Of a DNA stretch of 64,000 bases, positions 25,038-33,208 are shown piece after piece (within the stretch, counting starts at the first letter, position 1; every line of letters begins with the position of its first letter). A program made the position numbers and the translations under genes. Under the pieces are notes generated by a model. That model was not told where the DNA came from, did no database searches, and was given only the letters and a program-made list of their open reading frames with translations. This DNA comes from Tabrizicola_A sp965284335 (GTDB lineage Bacteria; Pseudomonadota; Alphaproteobacteria; Rhodobacterales; Rhodobacteraceae): NCBI RefSeq assembly GCF_965284335.1, contig NZ_OZ260076.1. The stretch is one strand, 5' to 3'.

Positions 25038-27200
25038 ATGACCATCGCAGATTTCCTCAAATCCCCCTTCCCCGAGCCGGTTACGCTGACGTCGGATGAC
25101 ACCACCAGCCCGCGTCGGTTCTTCAACCGCGAAATCTCGTGGCTGGCCTTCAACTGGCGCGTTCTGGACGAGGCGTCAAACCCCGCCGTCCCCCTGCTGG
25201 AACGGCTGCGCTTTTTGTCGATCTCGGCCACCAACCTTGATGAGTTTTACACCGTCCGCGTCGCGGGCCTGCGCGCGCTGGTCAAGGCGGGCAATCAGAT
25301 CTTGTCCGAAGATGGCCGCAGCCCCGCCGAGCAGCTGGCCTTGATCCATGCCGATGCCCATGCCTTGATGCAGACGCAGCAGTCCGTGTTCAAACGCCTG
25401 CGCCGCGAGATGGAGGCCGAAGGCATCGTCATCGCCACCCGCTCCAAACTGACGGGCCGCGATCTGAAGTTTTTGGAAGACCACTTCCTGCGCAACGTCT
25501 TTCCGGTCTTGTCGCCCTTGGCGATTGACCCGGCCCACCCTTTTCCCTTCATCCCCAACACCGGCTTTTCGCTGGCGCTGGAGTTAGAGCGCGAAACCGA
25601 CCACCGCACGCTCAAGGCGCTGTTGCCCATCCCCCAGCAAATCGCCCGTTTTGTGCCGCTGCCGGGCAAGGATGGCGAACACCGCTTCCTGCCGCTTGAA
25701 GAACTGCTCTTGCTGCATCTCGACATGCTCTTTCCCGGCTATACCGACCGCGGCCATTGCCTGTTCCGCGTCTTGCGCGACAGCGATCTTGAGGTCGAAG
25801 ACGAGGCCGAAGATCTGGTGCGCGAATTTGAAACCGCGCTGAAACGTCGCCGCCGCGGCGAGGTGATCCGGCTGAAACTTTCCGCAGGCGCGCCGGAAGA
25901 CTTGCGCGCGATGATCATGGAAGAGCTGGGCGTCACCCCCGATGAGATGGTGGAATTGCGCGGCCTTCTGGGCATTGCTGATCTCAAGGAACTTGTCCTC
26001 TCTGCCCGCCCCGACCTTCTCTGGCCGCCCTTTACCCCCCGCGTGCCCGAACGCGTGCAGGACAATGACGGCGATATGTTCGCCGCCATCAAGCAAAAAG
26101 ACATCCTTCTGCACCACCCCTATGAGACCTTCGATCTGGTCATCCGCTTTTTGGAACAGGCCGCGCGCGATCCCAATGTGCTGGCCATCAAACAAACGCT
26201 TTACCGCACCTCATGGGACAGCCCTATCGTCGGCGCGCTTTGCGAGGCGGCCGAGGCGGGCAAGTCGGTCACAGCCCTTGTCGAACTCAAGGCCCGCTTT
26301 GACGAGGCCGCCAATATCCGCCAATCGCGCCGTTTGGAACGGTCAGGCGCGCATGTGGTTTACGGCTTTATCAACTACAAAACCCACGCCAAAATCTCGA
26401 CCGTGGTGCGCCGCGAGGGTGATCAGCTGGTCACCTATACCCATTACGGCACCGGCAATTACCACCCGATCACCGCACGCATTTACACCGATTTGTCGTT
26501 TTTCACCTGTGACCCGGCCTTGGGCCGCGATGCAACCAAGGTGTTCAACTACCTGTCGGGCTATGTGCAGCCGCAGGGCCTTGAGAACCTCGCCATCTCG
26601 CCCATCACCCTCAAGCCCCGCATCCTTGACCAAATCGCCGCCGAGGCCGATCACGCCCGCGCAGGCCGTCCGGCGGAAATCTGGGCCAAGGTCAACAGCC
26701 TGATCGACCCTGACGTGATCGACGCGCTTTATGCCGCCTCGCAGGCCGGGGTGAAGATCAGCCTCATCGTGCGCGGCATTTGCGGGCTTCGTCCCGGGAT
26801 CAAGGGGCTGTCGGAAAACATCCGCGTCAAATCCATCGTTGGGCGCTTTTTGGAACATTCCCGCATCGTCTGCTTTGGCAATGGCGGCGGCTTGCCCGGC
26901 AAATCGGCGCGGGTTTTCATCTCCTCCGCCGACTGGATGGGCCGCAACCTGACCCGCCGGGTGGAAACGCTGGTCGAGATCAAGAACGACACCGTCAAAG
27001 CCCAGATCGTTGGGCAAATCATGGCCGCCAACCTCGCGGATGAGGCGCAAAGCTGGCTTCTTGGCCCCGATGGCCGCTACACCCGCGATCTGGCCCCCGC
27101 CGATGGCAGCGCCTTTAACTGCCACCGCTTTTTCATGGAAAATCCCTCGCTCTCGGGCCGTGGCACGGCGGGCGCGAAAGATGTTCCCAAACTTGCCTGA
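25038..27200 (+). CDS. ppk: Polyphosphate kinase 1
   Basis: A 720-residue enzyme with all four PPK1 domains: N domain (FFNREISWLAFNWRVL near 30-45), head domain (about 120-320), and two phospholipase D-like catalytic domains. The phosphorylated histidine is likely in YKTHAKIST near 455; THYGTGNYHPITARIYTD (given as landmark GTGNYH) and ISSADWMGRNLTRR mark the active site. It makes inorganic polyphosphate from ATP reversibly, at the membrane or in granules. The ATG chosen begins MTIADFL; the frame extends upstream into hdaA. ppx follows after eight bases. Confidence 0.95.
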   Translation: MTIADFLKSPFPEPVTLTSDDTTSPRRFFNREISWLAFNWRVLDEASNPAVPLLERLRFLSISATNLDEFYTVRVAGLRALVKAGNQILSEDGRSPAEQLALIHADAHALMQTQQSVFKRLRREMEAEGIVIATRSKLTGRDLKFLEDHFLRNVFPVLSPLAIDPAHPFPFIPNTGFSLALELERETDHRTLKALLPIPQQIARFVPLPGKDGEHRFLPLEELLLLHLDMLFPGYTDRGHCLFRVLRDSDLEVEDEAEDLVREFETALKRRRRGEVIRLKLSAGAPEDLRAMIMEELGVTPDEMVELRGLLGIADLKELVLSARPDLLWPPFTPRVPERVQDNDGDMFAAIKQKDILLHHPYETFDLVIRFLEQAARDPNVLAIKQTLYRTSWDSPIVGALCEAAEAGKSVTALVELKARFDEAANIRQSRRLERSGAHVVYGFINYKTHAKISTVVRREGDQLVTYTHYGTGNYHPITARIYTDLSFFTCDPALGRDATKVFNYLSGYVQPQGLENLAISPITLKPRILDQIAAEADHARAGRPAEIWAKVNSLIDPDVIDALYAASQAGVKISLIVRGICGLRPGIKGLSENIRVKSIVGRFLEHSRIVCFGNGGGLPGKSARVFISSADWMGRNLTRRVETLVEIKNDTVKAQIVGQIMAANLADEAQSWLLGPDGRYTRDLAPADGSAFNCHRFFMENPSLSGRGTAGAKDVPKLA

Positions 27201-27208
27201 GGCCCGAA

Positions 27209-28762
27209 ATGACCCAAGCTGACAGCCAAATCGACCATGACGACGATCACGGCCCCTTTGGACGCCCGCTGTTTGATGACCCCTCGGCCCGCGCCCTGTC
27301 GCGCGTTGGTGTGGTCGATGTCGGGTCAAACTCGGTCCGCATGGTGGTGTTTGACGGCGCGGCCCGCTCTCCTGCCTATTTCTACAACGAAAAAATCATG
27401 TGCGGCCTTGGCAAGGGGCTGGCCCAAACCGGCCGCCTCTCGCCCGAAGGGCGCAGCCGCGCGCTGATGGCGCTCAAGCGCTTTTCGCTTTTGGCCAAGG
27501 GCATGGGGATCGAGACGCTGACAGTTGTGGCCACCGCCGCCGTGCGCGAGGCCGAGGATGGCCCGGAATTCCAGCTTCAGGTTCTGACCGAGACCGGGCT
27601 GAAAATGTGGGTCATCGACGGCGGCGAAGAGGCGCGACTGTCGGCCCAAGGCGTGCTTTTGGGCTGGCCCGATGCCAAGGGCATCGTCTGCGACATGGGC
27701 GGCAACTCGATGGAACTGGCGCGCATCGGCGATGGCAAGGTCGGCAAACGGGTCTCCACCGCCCTTGGTCCCTTTCGCCTGCAACAGGTGGGCGACAGCG
27801 CGCGCAAACGCATCACCCATATCGACCGTGTGCTGAAAGACGCCCAAGCCCAGATGAAATCCGAAGGCGAGCGGATCTATCTCGTCGGCGGCTCGTGGCG
27901 GGTCATCGCGCGGCTGGATATGGAGCGGCGCAATTACCCGCTTACCGTCCTGCACGAATACCGCATGACGCCCAAGGGCCTTTTGGACACGCTCGACTGG
28001 ATCGAAACCGCCGATCTTGCGGTGCTGCGCGGCCGCACCGGCACCAGCCCCGAACGGATGGAGCTTGTCCCCCTCGCCTGCGAGGTGCTGCGTGAGCTGA
28101 TCCGCATCCTGAAACCCTCGGAAATCGACGTCTCGGCCTATGGCATCCGCGAGGGGCTTCTTTACGAACAAATGCCCGAGAAACTGCGCCGCCGCGACCC
28201 CTTGATCGAAGCCGCGCGCATGTCCGAACAGACCCAAGCCCGGATGCCCGGCTTTGGCAAAAAGCTGTTCAGCTTTCTGGAACCTTTGTTCAAAGGCGCC
28301 AATGAAGAGCGGATGCGGCTGATCAAGGCGGCCTGCCTCTTGCATGACACCACATGGCGCGCCCACCCCGATTTCCGCGCCGAGGCCTGCTTTGACAATG
28401 CCACCCGCGCCAATCTGGGCGGGCTTGACCATCCGGGCCGGGTGTTTCTGGGCCTCGCCCTTCTGCACCGCTATAAAAACAGCCGCGCAGGCTCGCGGCT
28501 GGAGCCGATGTTCCGCCTCTTGTCCGAAGATGACATCCGCGACGCCGAAGTGCTGGGCAAGGCCATGCGCTTTGGCGCGATGTTCGCCATGGGCGATCCG
28601 GGCGTGGCAGGGGAATTGGACTGGCAGCCGAAGAAAAAGATCTTGCAACTGCATCTCAGCGAAACCGGACGCGGCCTTTTTGGTGAGGTGGCGCAGGCCC
28701 GCTTTGCCTCGCTCGCTCAGGCTCTGAAAGCCAGCACGCGGGTGGTGGGTGACGGATGCTAA
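27209..28762 (+). CDS. ppx: Exopolyphosphatase / guanosine pentaphosphate phosphohydrolase
   Basis: A 517-residue Ppx/GppA protein. The actin-like ASKHA fold is shown by VVDVGSNSVRMVVFDG near residue 34, CDMGGNSMELA near 163 and LVGGSWRVIARL near 225. A C-terminal HD-like helical region (about 320-500) contains LLHDTTWRAHPDFRAE. It degrades polyphosphate chains and possibly pppGpp. It is eight bases after ppk, so synthesis and breakdown of polyphosphate are encoded together. It overlaps the following VOC gene by seven bases. Confidence 0.93.
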   Translation: MTQADSQIDHDDDHGPFGRPLFDDPSARALSRVGVVDVGSNSVRMVVFDGAARSPAYFYNEKIMCGLGKGLAQTGRLSPEGRSRALMALKRFSLLAKGMGIETLTVVATAAVREAEDGPEFQLQVLTETGLKMWVIDGGEEARLSAQGVLLGWPDAKGIVCDMGGNSMELARIGDGKVGKRVSTALGPFRLQQVGDSARKRITHIDRVLKDAQAQMKSEGERIYLVGGSWRVIARLDMERRNYPLTVLHEYRMTPKGLLDTLDWIETADLAVLRGRTGTSPERMELVPLACEVLRELIRILKPSEIDVSAYGIREGLLYEQMPEKLRRRDPLIEAARMSEQTQARMPGFGKKLFSFLEPLFKGANEERMRLIKAACLLHDTTWRAHPDFRAEACFDNATRANLGGLDHPGRVFLGLALLHRYKNSRAGSRLEPMFRLLSEDDIRDAEVLGKAMRFGAMFAMGDPGVAGELDWQPKKKILQLHLSETGRGLFGEVAQARFASLAQALKASTRVVGDGC

Positions 28763-29370
28763 GCTTTGACCACATCGCGATTTCGGCCAGCGATCTGGCC
28801 GAGGGCAGCGCTTGGCTTGAACAGGCGCTTGGCCTGCCCATGGCGGGGGGGGGCGAACATGCGCTGATGGGCACGCATAACCGGCTGATGGGCATGGGCG
28901 ATCTTTACCTTGAGGTGATTGCCCCCAATCCCGCCGCCCCGCGCCCCGCTTGGCCGCGTTGGTTTGATTTAGACAATTTTTCCGGCCCAACCCGGCTGAC
29001 AAACTGGGTAGCAGGTTCGAAAAATCTTATGGCCGATCTGGCCCTTTGTCCAAAAGGCATCGGCGCGCCCCTGCAATTGCAGCGCGGTGACTATCGCTGG
29101 CAAATGGCGGTGCCGCCCGATGGCAAGCTGCCCTTCGACGGCACCTTTCCCGCCCTGATCGAATGGCAAGGCAGCTTGCACCCCACACAGGCCCTGCCGG
29201 ATGTTGGCCTACGCCTGACGCAGCTGGAACTTGCCCACCCGCAGGCCAGCGCCCTGCGCGCGGCCCTTGCCCCCCTTTTCCATGACCCCCGCGTCGTGAT
29301 TATCGAGGGCCCGGCCAAGGCGATGCGCGCCAGCTTCACCACGCCGCATGGGGTCCGCGTGCTGGAATGA
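28756..29370 (+). CDS. VOC (glyoxalase-like) family protein
   Basis: A 204-residue protein of the glyoxalase-like domain family PF13468 type. It begins LSFDHIAISASDLAEG, with the first metal-binding position at the His of DHIA, and has YLEVIAPNP near residues 53-61 with the matching Glu. The second half carries a further strand pattern and HGVRVLE at the end. The family includes dioxygenases, lyases and metal-free binding proteins, so the reaction is unknown. It overlaps ppx by seven bases and the next GNAT gene by four, indicating co-translation. Confidence 0.78.
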   Translation: MLSFDHIAISASDLAEGSAWLEQALGLPMAGGGEHALMGTHNRLMGMGDLYLEVIAPNPAAPRPAWPRWFDLDNFSGPTRLTNWVAGSKNLMADLALCPKGIGAPLQLQRGDYRWQMAVPPDGKLPFDGTFPALIEWQGSLHPTQALPDVGLRLTQLELAHPQASALRAALAPLFHDPRVVIIEGPAKAMRASFTTPHGVRVLE

Positions 29371-29843
29371 TCCGCCCCGCCACCGCCCTTGATGCCCCCG
29401 CCATTGCCGAGATCTGGAACCAGATCATCCGCGAGACAACCTTTACCTTCACCACCACCGAAAAAGACCCCGCCGCGCTCGCCGCCCAGATCACCGCAGG
29501 CACGCCCTGGTGGGTGGCCTGCGTGAACGGCACCGTTCAGGGCCATGCCACCTATGGCCAGTTTCGCGGCGGCCCCGGCTATGCCCGCAGCATGGAACAT
29601 TCCATCCACCTCACCCCCGCCGCCCAAGGCCAAGGCCTTGGGCGCGCGCTGATGCAGGCGCTGGAAACCCATGCCCGCGCCCATGGCGTGCATGTCATGG
29701 TGGCGGGTGTGTCGTCGGACAACCCCGCAGGGCAGGCCTTTCACGCCCGCATGGGCTATGCCCCTTGTGGCCGGGTGATGCAGGCGGGCTACAAATGGGG
29801 TCGCTATCTCGATCTTGTCTTGATGCAGAAAATCCTGACCTGA
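29367..29843 (+). CDS. GNAT N-acetyltransferase (phosphinothricin acetyltransferase-like)
   Basis: A 158-residue GNAT enzyme beginning IRPATALDAPAIAEIWNQII, the start pattern of the Pat/MddA group. Acetyl-CoA binding motif A is LTPAAQGQGLGRALMQAL near residues 88-105, and motif B is NPAGQAFHARMGYAPCG near 128-144. Relatives acetylate methionine sulfoximine, methionine sulfone or phosphinothricin; the true substrate may be another small amino acid. It begins in the stop codon of the VOC gene. Confidence 0.85.
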   Translation: MIRPATALDAPAIAEIWNQIIRETTFTFTTTEKDPAALAAQITAGTPWWVACVNGTVQGHATYGQFRGGPGYARSMEHSIHLTPAAQGQGLGRALMQALETHARAHGVHVMVAGVSSDNPAGQAFHARMGYAPCGRVMQAGYKWGRYLDLVLMQKILT

Positions 29844-29874
29844 CAAGGCCGCGCCCAAAGGCTAAGCTGCCCCC

Positions 29875-30579
29875 ATGTCAATCTGGACCCGCATCAGCAC
29901 CGCCCTATCCGCACTTGCCAAGGGCGAGCCGCTGTCGGTCGTCTTTGACCATCTGGTGGGCGCGCCCGATCCTGAACGCTCGGTCGGCTTTACCATCGCC
30001 GTCATCGCGCTTGGGGCCAAACTGGCCAAGGCCGACGGGCAGGTGACAAAAGACGAGGTCACCGCCTTTCGCCGCGTCTTCACCCTGCCGCCCGGCGAAG
30101 AGGCCAATGCCGCGCATGTCTTTAACCTTGCGCGCCAAGACGTGGCGGGCTTTGACGCCTATGCCCGCAAGATCGTGGCCATGTTCACCGATGCCGACCA
30201 CCCCGACAACCGCGACCTCTTTATCGACCTGATCGAGGGCCTCTTTCACATCGCACTTGCCGATGACATCTTGCATGAGGACGAGGAAACCTTCCTCGCC
30301 CATACCGCCGAAATCTTCGGGCTGGACCAGCGCTGTTATCTGGCCATCCGCGCCCGCCTTGTCGAAGGCGCGGTGCGCGATCCATATGATCTGTTGGGCG
30401 TGCCGCATGATGCCACGCTGGAGCAAATCCGCGCCGCATGGAAACAGGCGGTCAAGGACAACCACCCCGATGTGATGATTGCCCGCGGCGTGCCGCCCGA
30501 GGCGGCGGTGCTGGCCGAACGGCGGTTGATTGCCATCAACGCCGCATGGGAGGAGCTGCGCCACCGGGTCGCCGCATGA
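29875..30579 (+). CDS. TerB-domain plus DnaJ-domain protein (DjlA-like)
   Basis: A 234-residue protein. Residues about 30-150 are a TerB-type helical domain (KLAKADGQVTKDEVTAFRR near 45-63 carries acidic metal-binding residues). The C-terminal 70 residues form a J domain starting DPYDLLGVPHDATLEQIRAAWK, with the diagnostic HPD at about residues 197-199. It would stimulate a DnaK-type chaperone. No membrane anchor is seen, unlike classical DjlA. Its stop overlaps the start of the nuclease-like gene by four bases. Confidence 0.88.
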   Translation: MSIWTRISTALSALAKGEPLSVVFDHLVGAPDPERSVGFTIAVIALGAKLAKADGQVTKDEVTAFRRVFTLPPGEEANAAHVFNLARQDVAGFDAYARKIVAMFTDADHPDNRDLFIDLIEGLFHIALADDILHEDEETFLAHTAEIFGLDQRCYLAIRARLVEGAVRDPYDLLGVPHDATLEQIRAAWKQAVKDNHPDVMIARGVPPEAAVLAERRLIAINAAWEELRHRVAA

Positions 30580-31646
30580 CCGGGGCCATGCCTCCACGGC
30601 CCAGAACCCGGCCCCTGCGGCTGGCCAGCTATAACATCGAATGGTTCAACGCGCTCTTCAACGACCGCGGCCGCCTTTTGGAAGACCAAGAGCTTTCGGC
30701 CCGCTACCAAATCACCCGCGCCGACCAATTGGGTGCCATCGCCATCGTGCTGACGGCGATGGATGCCGATGGGGTGATGATCGTCGAAGGCCCGGATCAA
30801 GGCTCAAAACGCTCAACCATCAAGGCGCTGGAAAGCTTTGCCCGCCATTTTGAGCTGCGCACGCGCAAGGCGGTGCATGGCTTTGCCTCGGACACCGAAC
30901 AGGAAATCGCCTTTCTCTACGACCCCGACCGCATCACCGCCACCCATGCGCCTTTGGGCGATCCGGCCCCCTCGGCCGGCGCTCCGGGTGCGCCGCGCTT
31001 TGACACCAGCCTGCGCGCCGATCTTGATATGGACGGGGTGACCGAACAGATCCGCTTTTCCAAACCCCCGCTTGAGCTGGCCGTCACCGCCGATGGCAAA
31101 CCGCTGCGGCTGATCGGGGTGCATGCCAAATCCAAGGCCCCCCATGGCCAGATGAGCCAAGCACAATTCATCCGCATCTCGATTGAAAACCGCCGCAAGC
31201 AACTGGCCGAATGCCAATGGCTGCGCCGCCGGATCGACGCCCATCTTGAGGCGGGCGACAGCCTGATCGTGCTGGGCGATTTCAACGACGGTCCGGGGCT
31301 GGACGAATATGAAAAGCTTTTTGGCCATTCCGGCGTCGAAATCGTGCTGGGGCTGGATGGCTTGCCCGAACATCATCTGCACGATCCCCACGCCTCAATG
31401 GCCTTGTGCCAGCGCACCGGCATCGCGCCCACCACCGCCCGTTTCTGGATGGTCCCGCAAAAACGCTATTTCGAGGCGCTGTTGGATTTCATCATGGTCT
31501 CGCCCGATCTGGCCGCGCGCAATCCCGATTGGCGCATCTGGCATCCGTTCAACGATCCCGGCGTCATGGCCGTGCCCGAATTGCGCGATGCGCTCTTGAC
31601 CGCCTCGGATCATTTTCCCGTGACACTGGACATCGACCTTGGTTGA
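30576..31646 (+). CDS. Endonuclease/exonuclease/phosphatase family protein
   Basis: A 356-residue metal-dependent phosphoesterase. It opens with LRLASYNIEWFN (the Asn of motif YN), has VEGPDQGSK for the metal-binding Glu region, GVHAKSKAPHG for the catalytic His area, LVLGDFND near residue 231 for the Asp and Asn, and ends with ASDHFPVTLDIDL, which holds the final catalytic His. No signal peptide. It could act on nucleic acid or phospho-small molecules. It is translationally coupled with the TerB/DnaJ gene by an ATGA overlap. Confidence 0.87.
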   Translation: MTGAMPPRPRTRPLRLASYNIEWFNALFNDRGRLLEDQELSARYQITRADQLGAIAIVLTAMDADGVMIVEGPDQGSKRSTIKALESFARHFELRTRKAVHGFASDTEQEIAFLYDPDRITATHAPLGDPAPSAGAPGAPRFDTSLRADLDMDGVTEQIRFSKPPLELAVTADGKPLRLIGVHAKSKAPHGQMSQAQFIRISIENRRKQLAECQWLRRRIDAHLEAGDSLIVLGDFNDGPGLDEYEKLFGHSGVEIVLGLDGLPEHHLHDPHASMALCQRTGIAPTTARFWMVPQKRYFEALLDFIMVSPDLAARNPDWRIWHPFNDPGVMAVPELRDALLTASDHFPVTLDIDLG

Positions 31647-31677
31647 CCCTAGTCCCCCCCATCCCCATATCACCCCC

Positions 31678-32088
31678 ATGACCCAGATCGCGCGCCCTCT
31701 CACCTTGGCCCTCGCCCTCTCGATGACCCCGGTCGTCCCCGGCCCCGCCAAGGCCCAAGACACCCCCACCCCGCCCGAGGTGGAGGAAGGCTTTAGCCTG
31801 ATGGAAGAAGGGGCCAAACTCTTGCTGCGCGGCCTGATGGCGGAAATGGAACCCGCGCTGGACGAGATGGGCAAAGCGCTGACCGAACTGGAACCGGCGC
31901 TGAAAGACCTGCAACCGAAAATGCTGGAACTTCTGGCGCTGGTGGATGACCTGACAAATTATCAAGCGCCCGAGCGGTTGGAAAACGGCGATATCCTGAT
32001 CCGCCGCAAACCAGACGCCCCCCCACCGCCTGCCTTGCCTGATGGCAAGACCGATGCCGAAACGCCCCCCCCGCAGATCGACCTTTAG
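31678..32088 (+). CDS. Small exported acidic helical protein, function unknown
   Basis: A 136-residue protein with a cleavable signal peptide (residues 1 to about 24, ending AKA). The mature part is a strongly acidic amphipathic helix (FSLMEEGAKLLLRGLMAEME and beyond, to about residue 95), followed by a short strand with YQAPERLENGDILIRRK and a proline-rich tail. Similar proteins are common in Rhodobacteraceae and are often mis-labelled as ATPases, though no nucleotide-binding motif exists here. It should be periplasmic. It follows the nuclease-like gene after 31 bases. Confidence 0.7.
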   Translation: MTQIARPLTLALALSMTPVVPGPAKAQDTPTPPEVEEGFSLMEEGAKLLLRGLMAEMEPALDEMGKALTELEPALKDLQPKMLELLALVDDLTNYQAPERLENGDILIRRKPDAPPPPALPDGKTDAETPPPQIDL

Positions 32089-32455
32089 GCTCGATGGAAA
32101 GGGCACTCCACGGGCCGTTGTCCACCTTGGCAGATCTTTGTTTACACCATCCATCTCAGAGCCTTTGCTGAGGTTCTTGCGGTGCCGGCGGCTTTGCGTT
32201 TTCGTGCGCCTGATCAGGTTGGAATTGCAACGATCTAGTTCTTGGCAGTCCAGAAAAACCGTGTGACGCGATGATGAGCATGGCCCGATTGCGCGCGCTT
32301 TTGGATCGACCGCAGAGCCCGTGTCAGGCTATGCTGTGCTTCGGTTGACAACTCTTGGCAAAGGGGTCGAAATCCAAGATAAAGCAGCGCTTTTCTATTG
32401 CACAGCTTACGCGAGGCAGTAGTTTCTTCCGCTATTTGAAACAAAGGATTTATAC
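32089..32455. other. Intergenic region leading into a low-GC gene
   Basis: About 370 bases between the end of the acidic exported protein and the sulfotransferase gene. The composition falls from GC-rich to clearly AT-richer towards the right. A leftward open frame at 32235-32588 overlaps the sulfotransferase start and lacks any recognised motif. No tRNA, terminator or transposase remnant could be recognised. Confidence 0.5.
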
Positions 32456-33208
32456 ATGTTGCGCAAGATTTTGCGACGGGTTGTAATGGGCCCATCTGTT
32501 GCGAAACGCTCAAAGCTCGATCTCGCAAGAGGTCTGATAGGTGCAAAGCAGTATGTGCTTTTGCACGTTGGCAAGACAGGCGGTACAAGCCTACGCGGGG
32601 CTATCAGCAAGATGCAGTCTGATGGAATAGATTTGCCGCTTGTGAAATTGCCGCATGATGTCTTGCTAAAGGATGTTCGTAGTGTCGCGCCGATTGCCAA
32701 AATCGGGTTTGTCTATCGCGATCCCATGGATCGCTTCGTTTCAGCTTTTGACTGCAGACTGCGGAATGGTCGTCCCGAATATGACGTCTTGTGGGCGCCG
32801 GGCGAAGCCGCCGCGTTTCTTTACTTTCAGACAGCAAACGATCTCGCAGAGGCGCTTTCCAGTTCTGATCAACGGTTGCGTTCTGCCGCCGCGTTTGCCA
32901 TGCGAACAATTACGCATGTGCGGAAAGGTTATGAGTACTGTTTCGGCTCGTTAGAAGAACTTGCAGCCAATAAAGACCGCATCTTTTTCATGTGTGACTT
33001 GAAGGATCTCGATGACCGTGTTTACGAATGTTTTGCACCCTTCAACATTTCTTCAGATACCGTTGATAAATACCTGAAGCGCCGAAACAAAGGCACTCCA
33101 GATAAGACGCCGCTTTCTGACTTGGCCCAACGAAATCTACGGGCACATTGGAAGACAGAGTTTCTGTTCTACGAAGAATTTAAGCGCTTAGACAAAGCGC
33201 GGGTTTAA
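32456..33208 (+). CDS. Sulfotransferase-family protein
   Basis: A 250-residue protein. HVGKTGGTS at residues 38-46 matches the 5'-phosphosulfate loop of PAPS-dependent sulfotransferases, and GFVYRDPMDRFVSAF at about 84-98 matches the 3'-phosphate-binding Arg and Ser. It belongs with the carbohydrate-type (family 2) group and probably modifies a surface glycan or other secreted molecule. AAAGGA sits before the ATG. Base composition and codon use are distinctly AT-richer than all neighbours, and no glycan genes are nearby, which suggests transfer. Its stop overlaps the scpA stop on the opposite strand, in the shared tetramer TTAA-like overlap. Confidence 0.82.
   Translation: MLRKILRRVVMGPSVAKRSKLDLARGLIGAKQYVLLHVGKTGGTSLRGAISKMQSDGIDLPLVKLPHDVLLKDVRSVAPIAKIGFVYRDPMDRFVSAFDCRLRNGRPEYDVLWAPGEAAAFLYFQTANDLAEALSSSDQRLRSAAAFAMRTITHVRKGYEYCFGSLEELAANKDRIFFMCDLKDLDDRVYECFAPFNISSDTVDKYLKRRNKGTPDKTPLSDLAQRNLRAHWKTEFLFYEEFKRLDKARV

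Noticed and set aside
32235..32588. A leftward open frame considered as a transposase remnant
   Set aside because: No transposase motif, no terminal repeats or target duplication could be seen.
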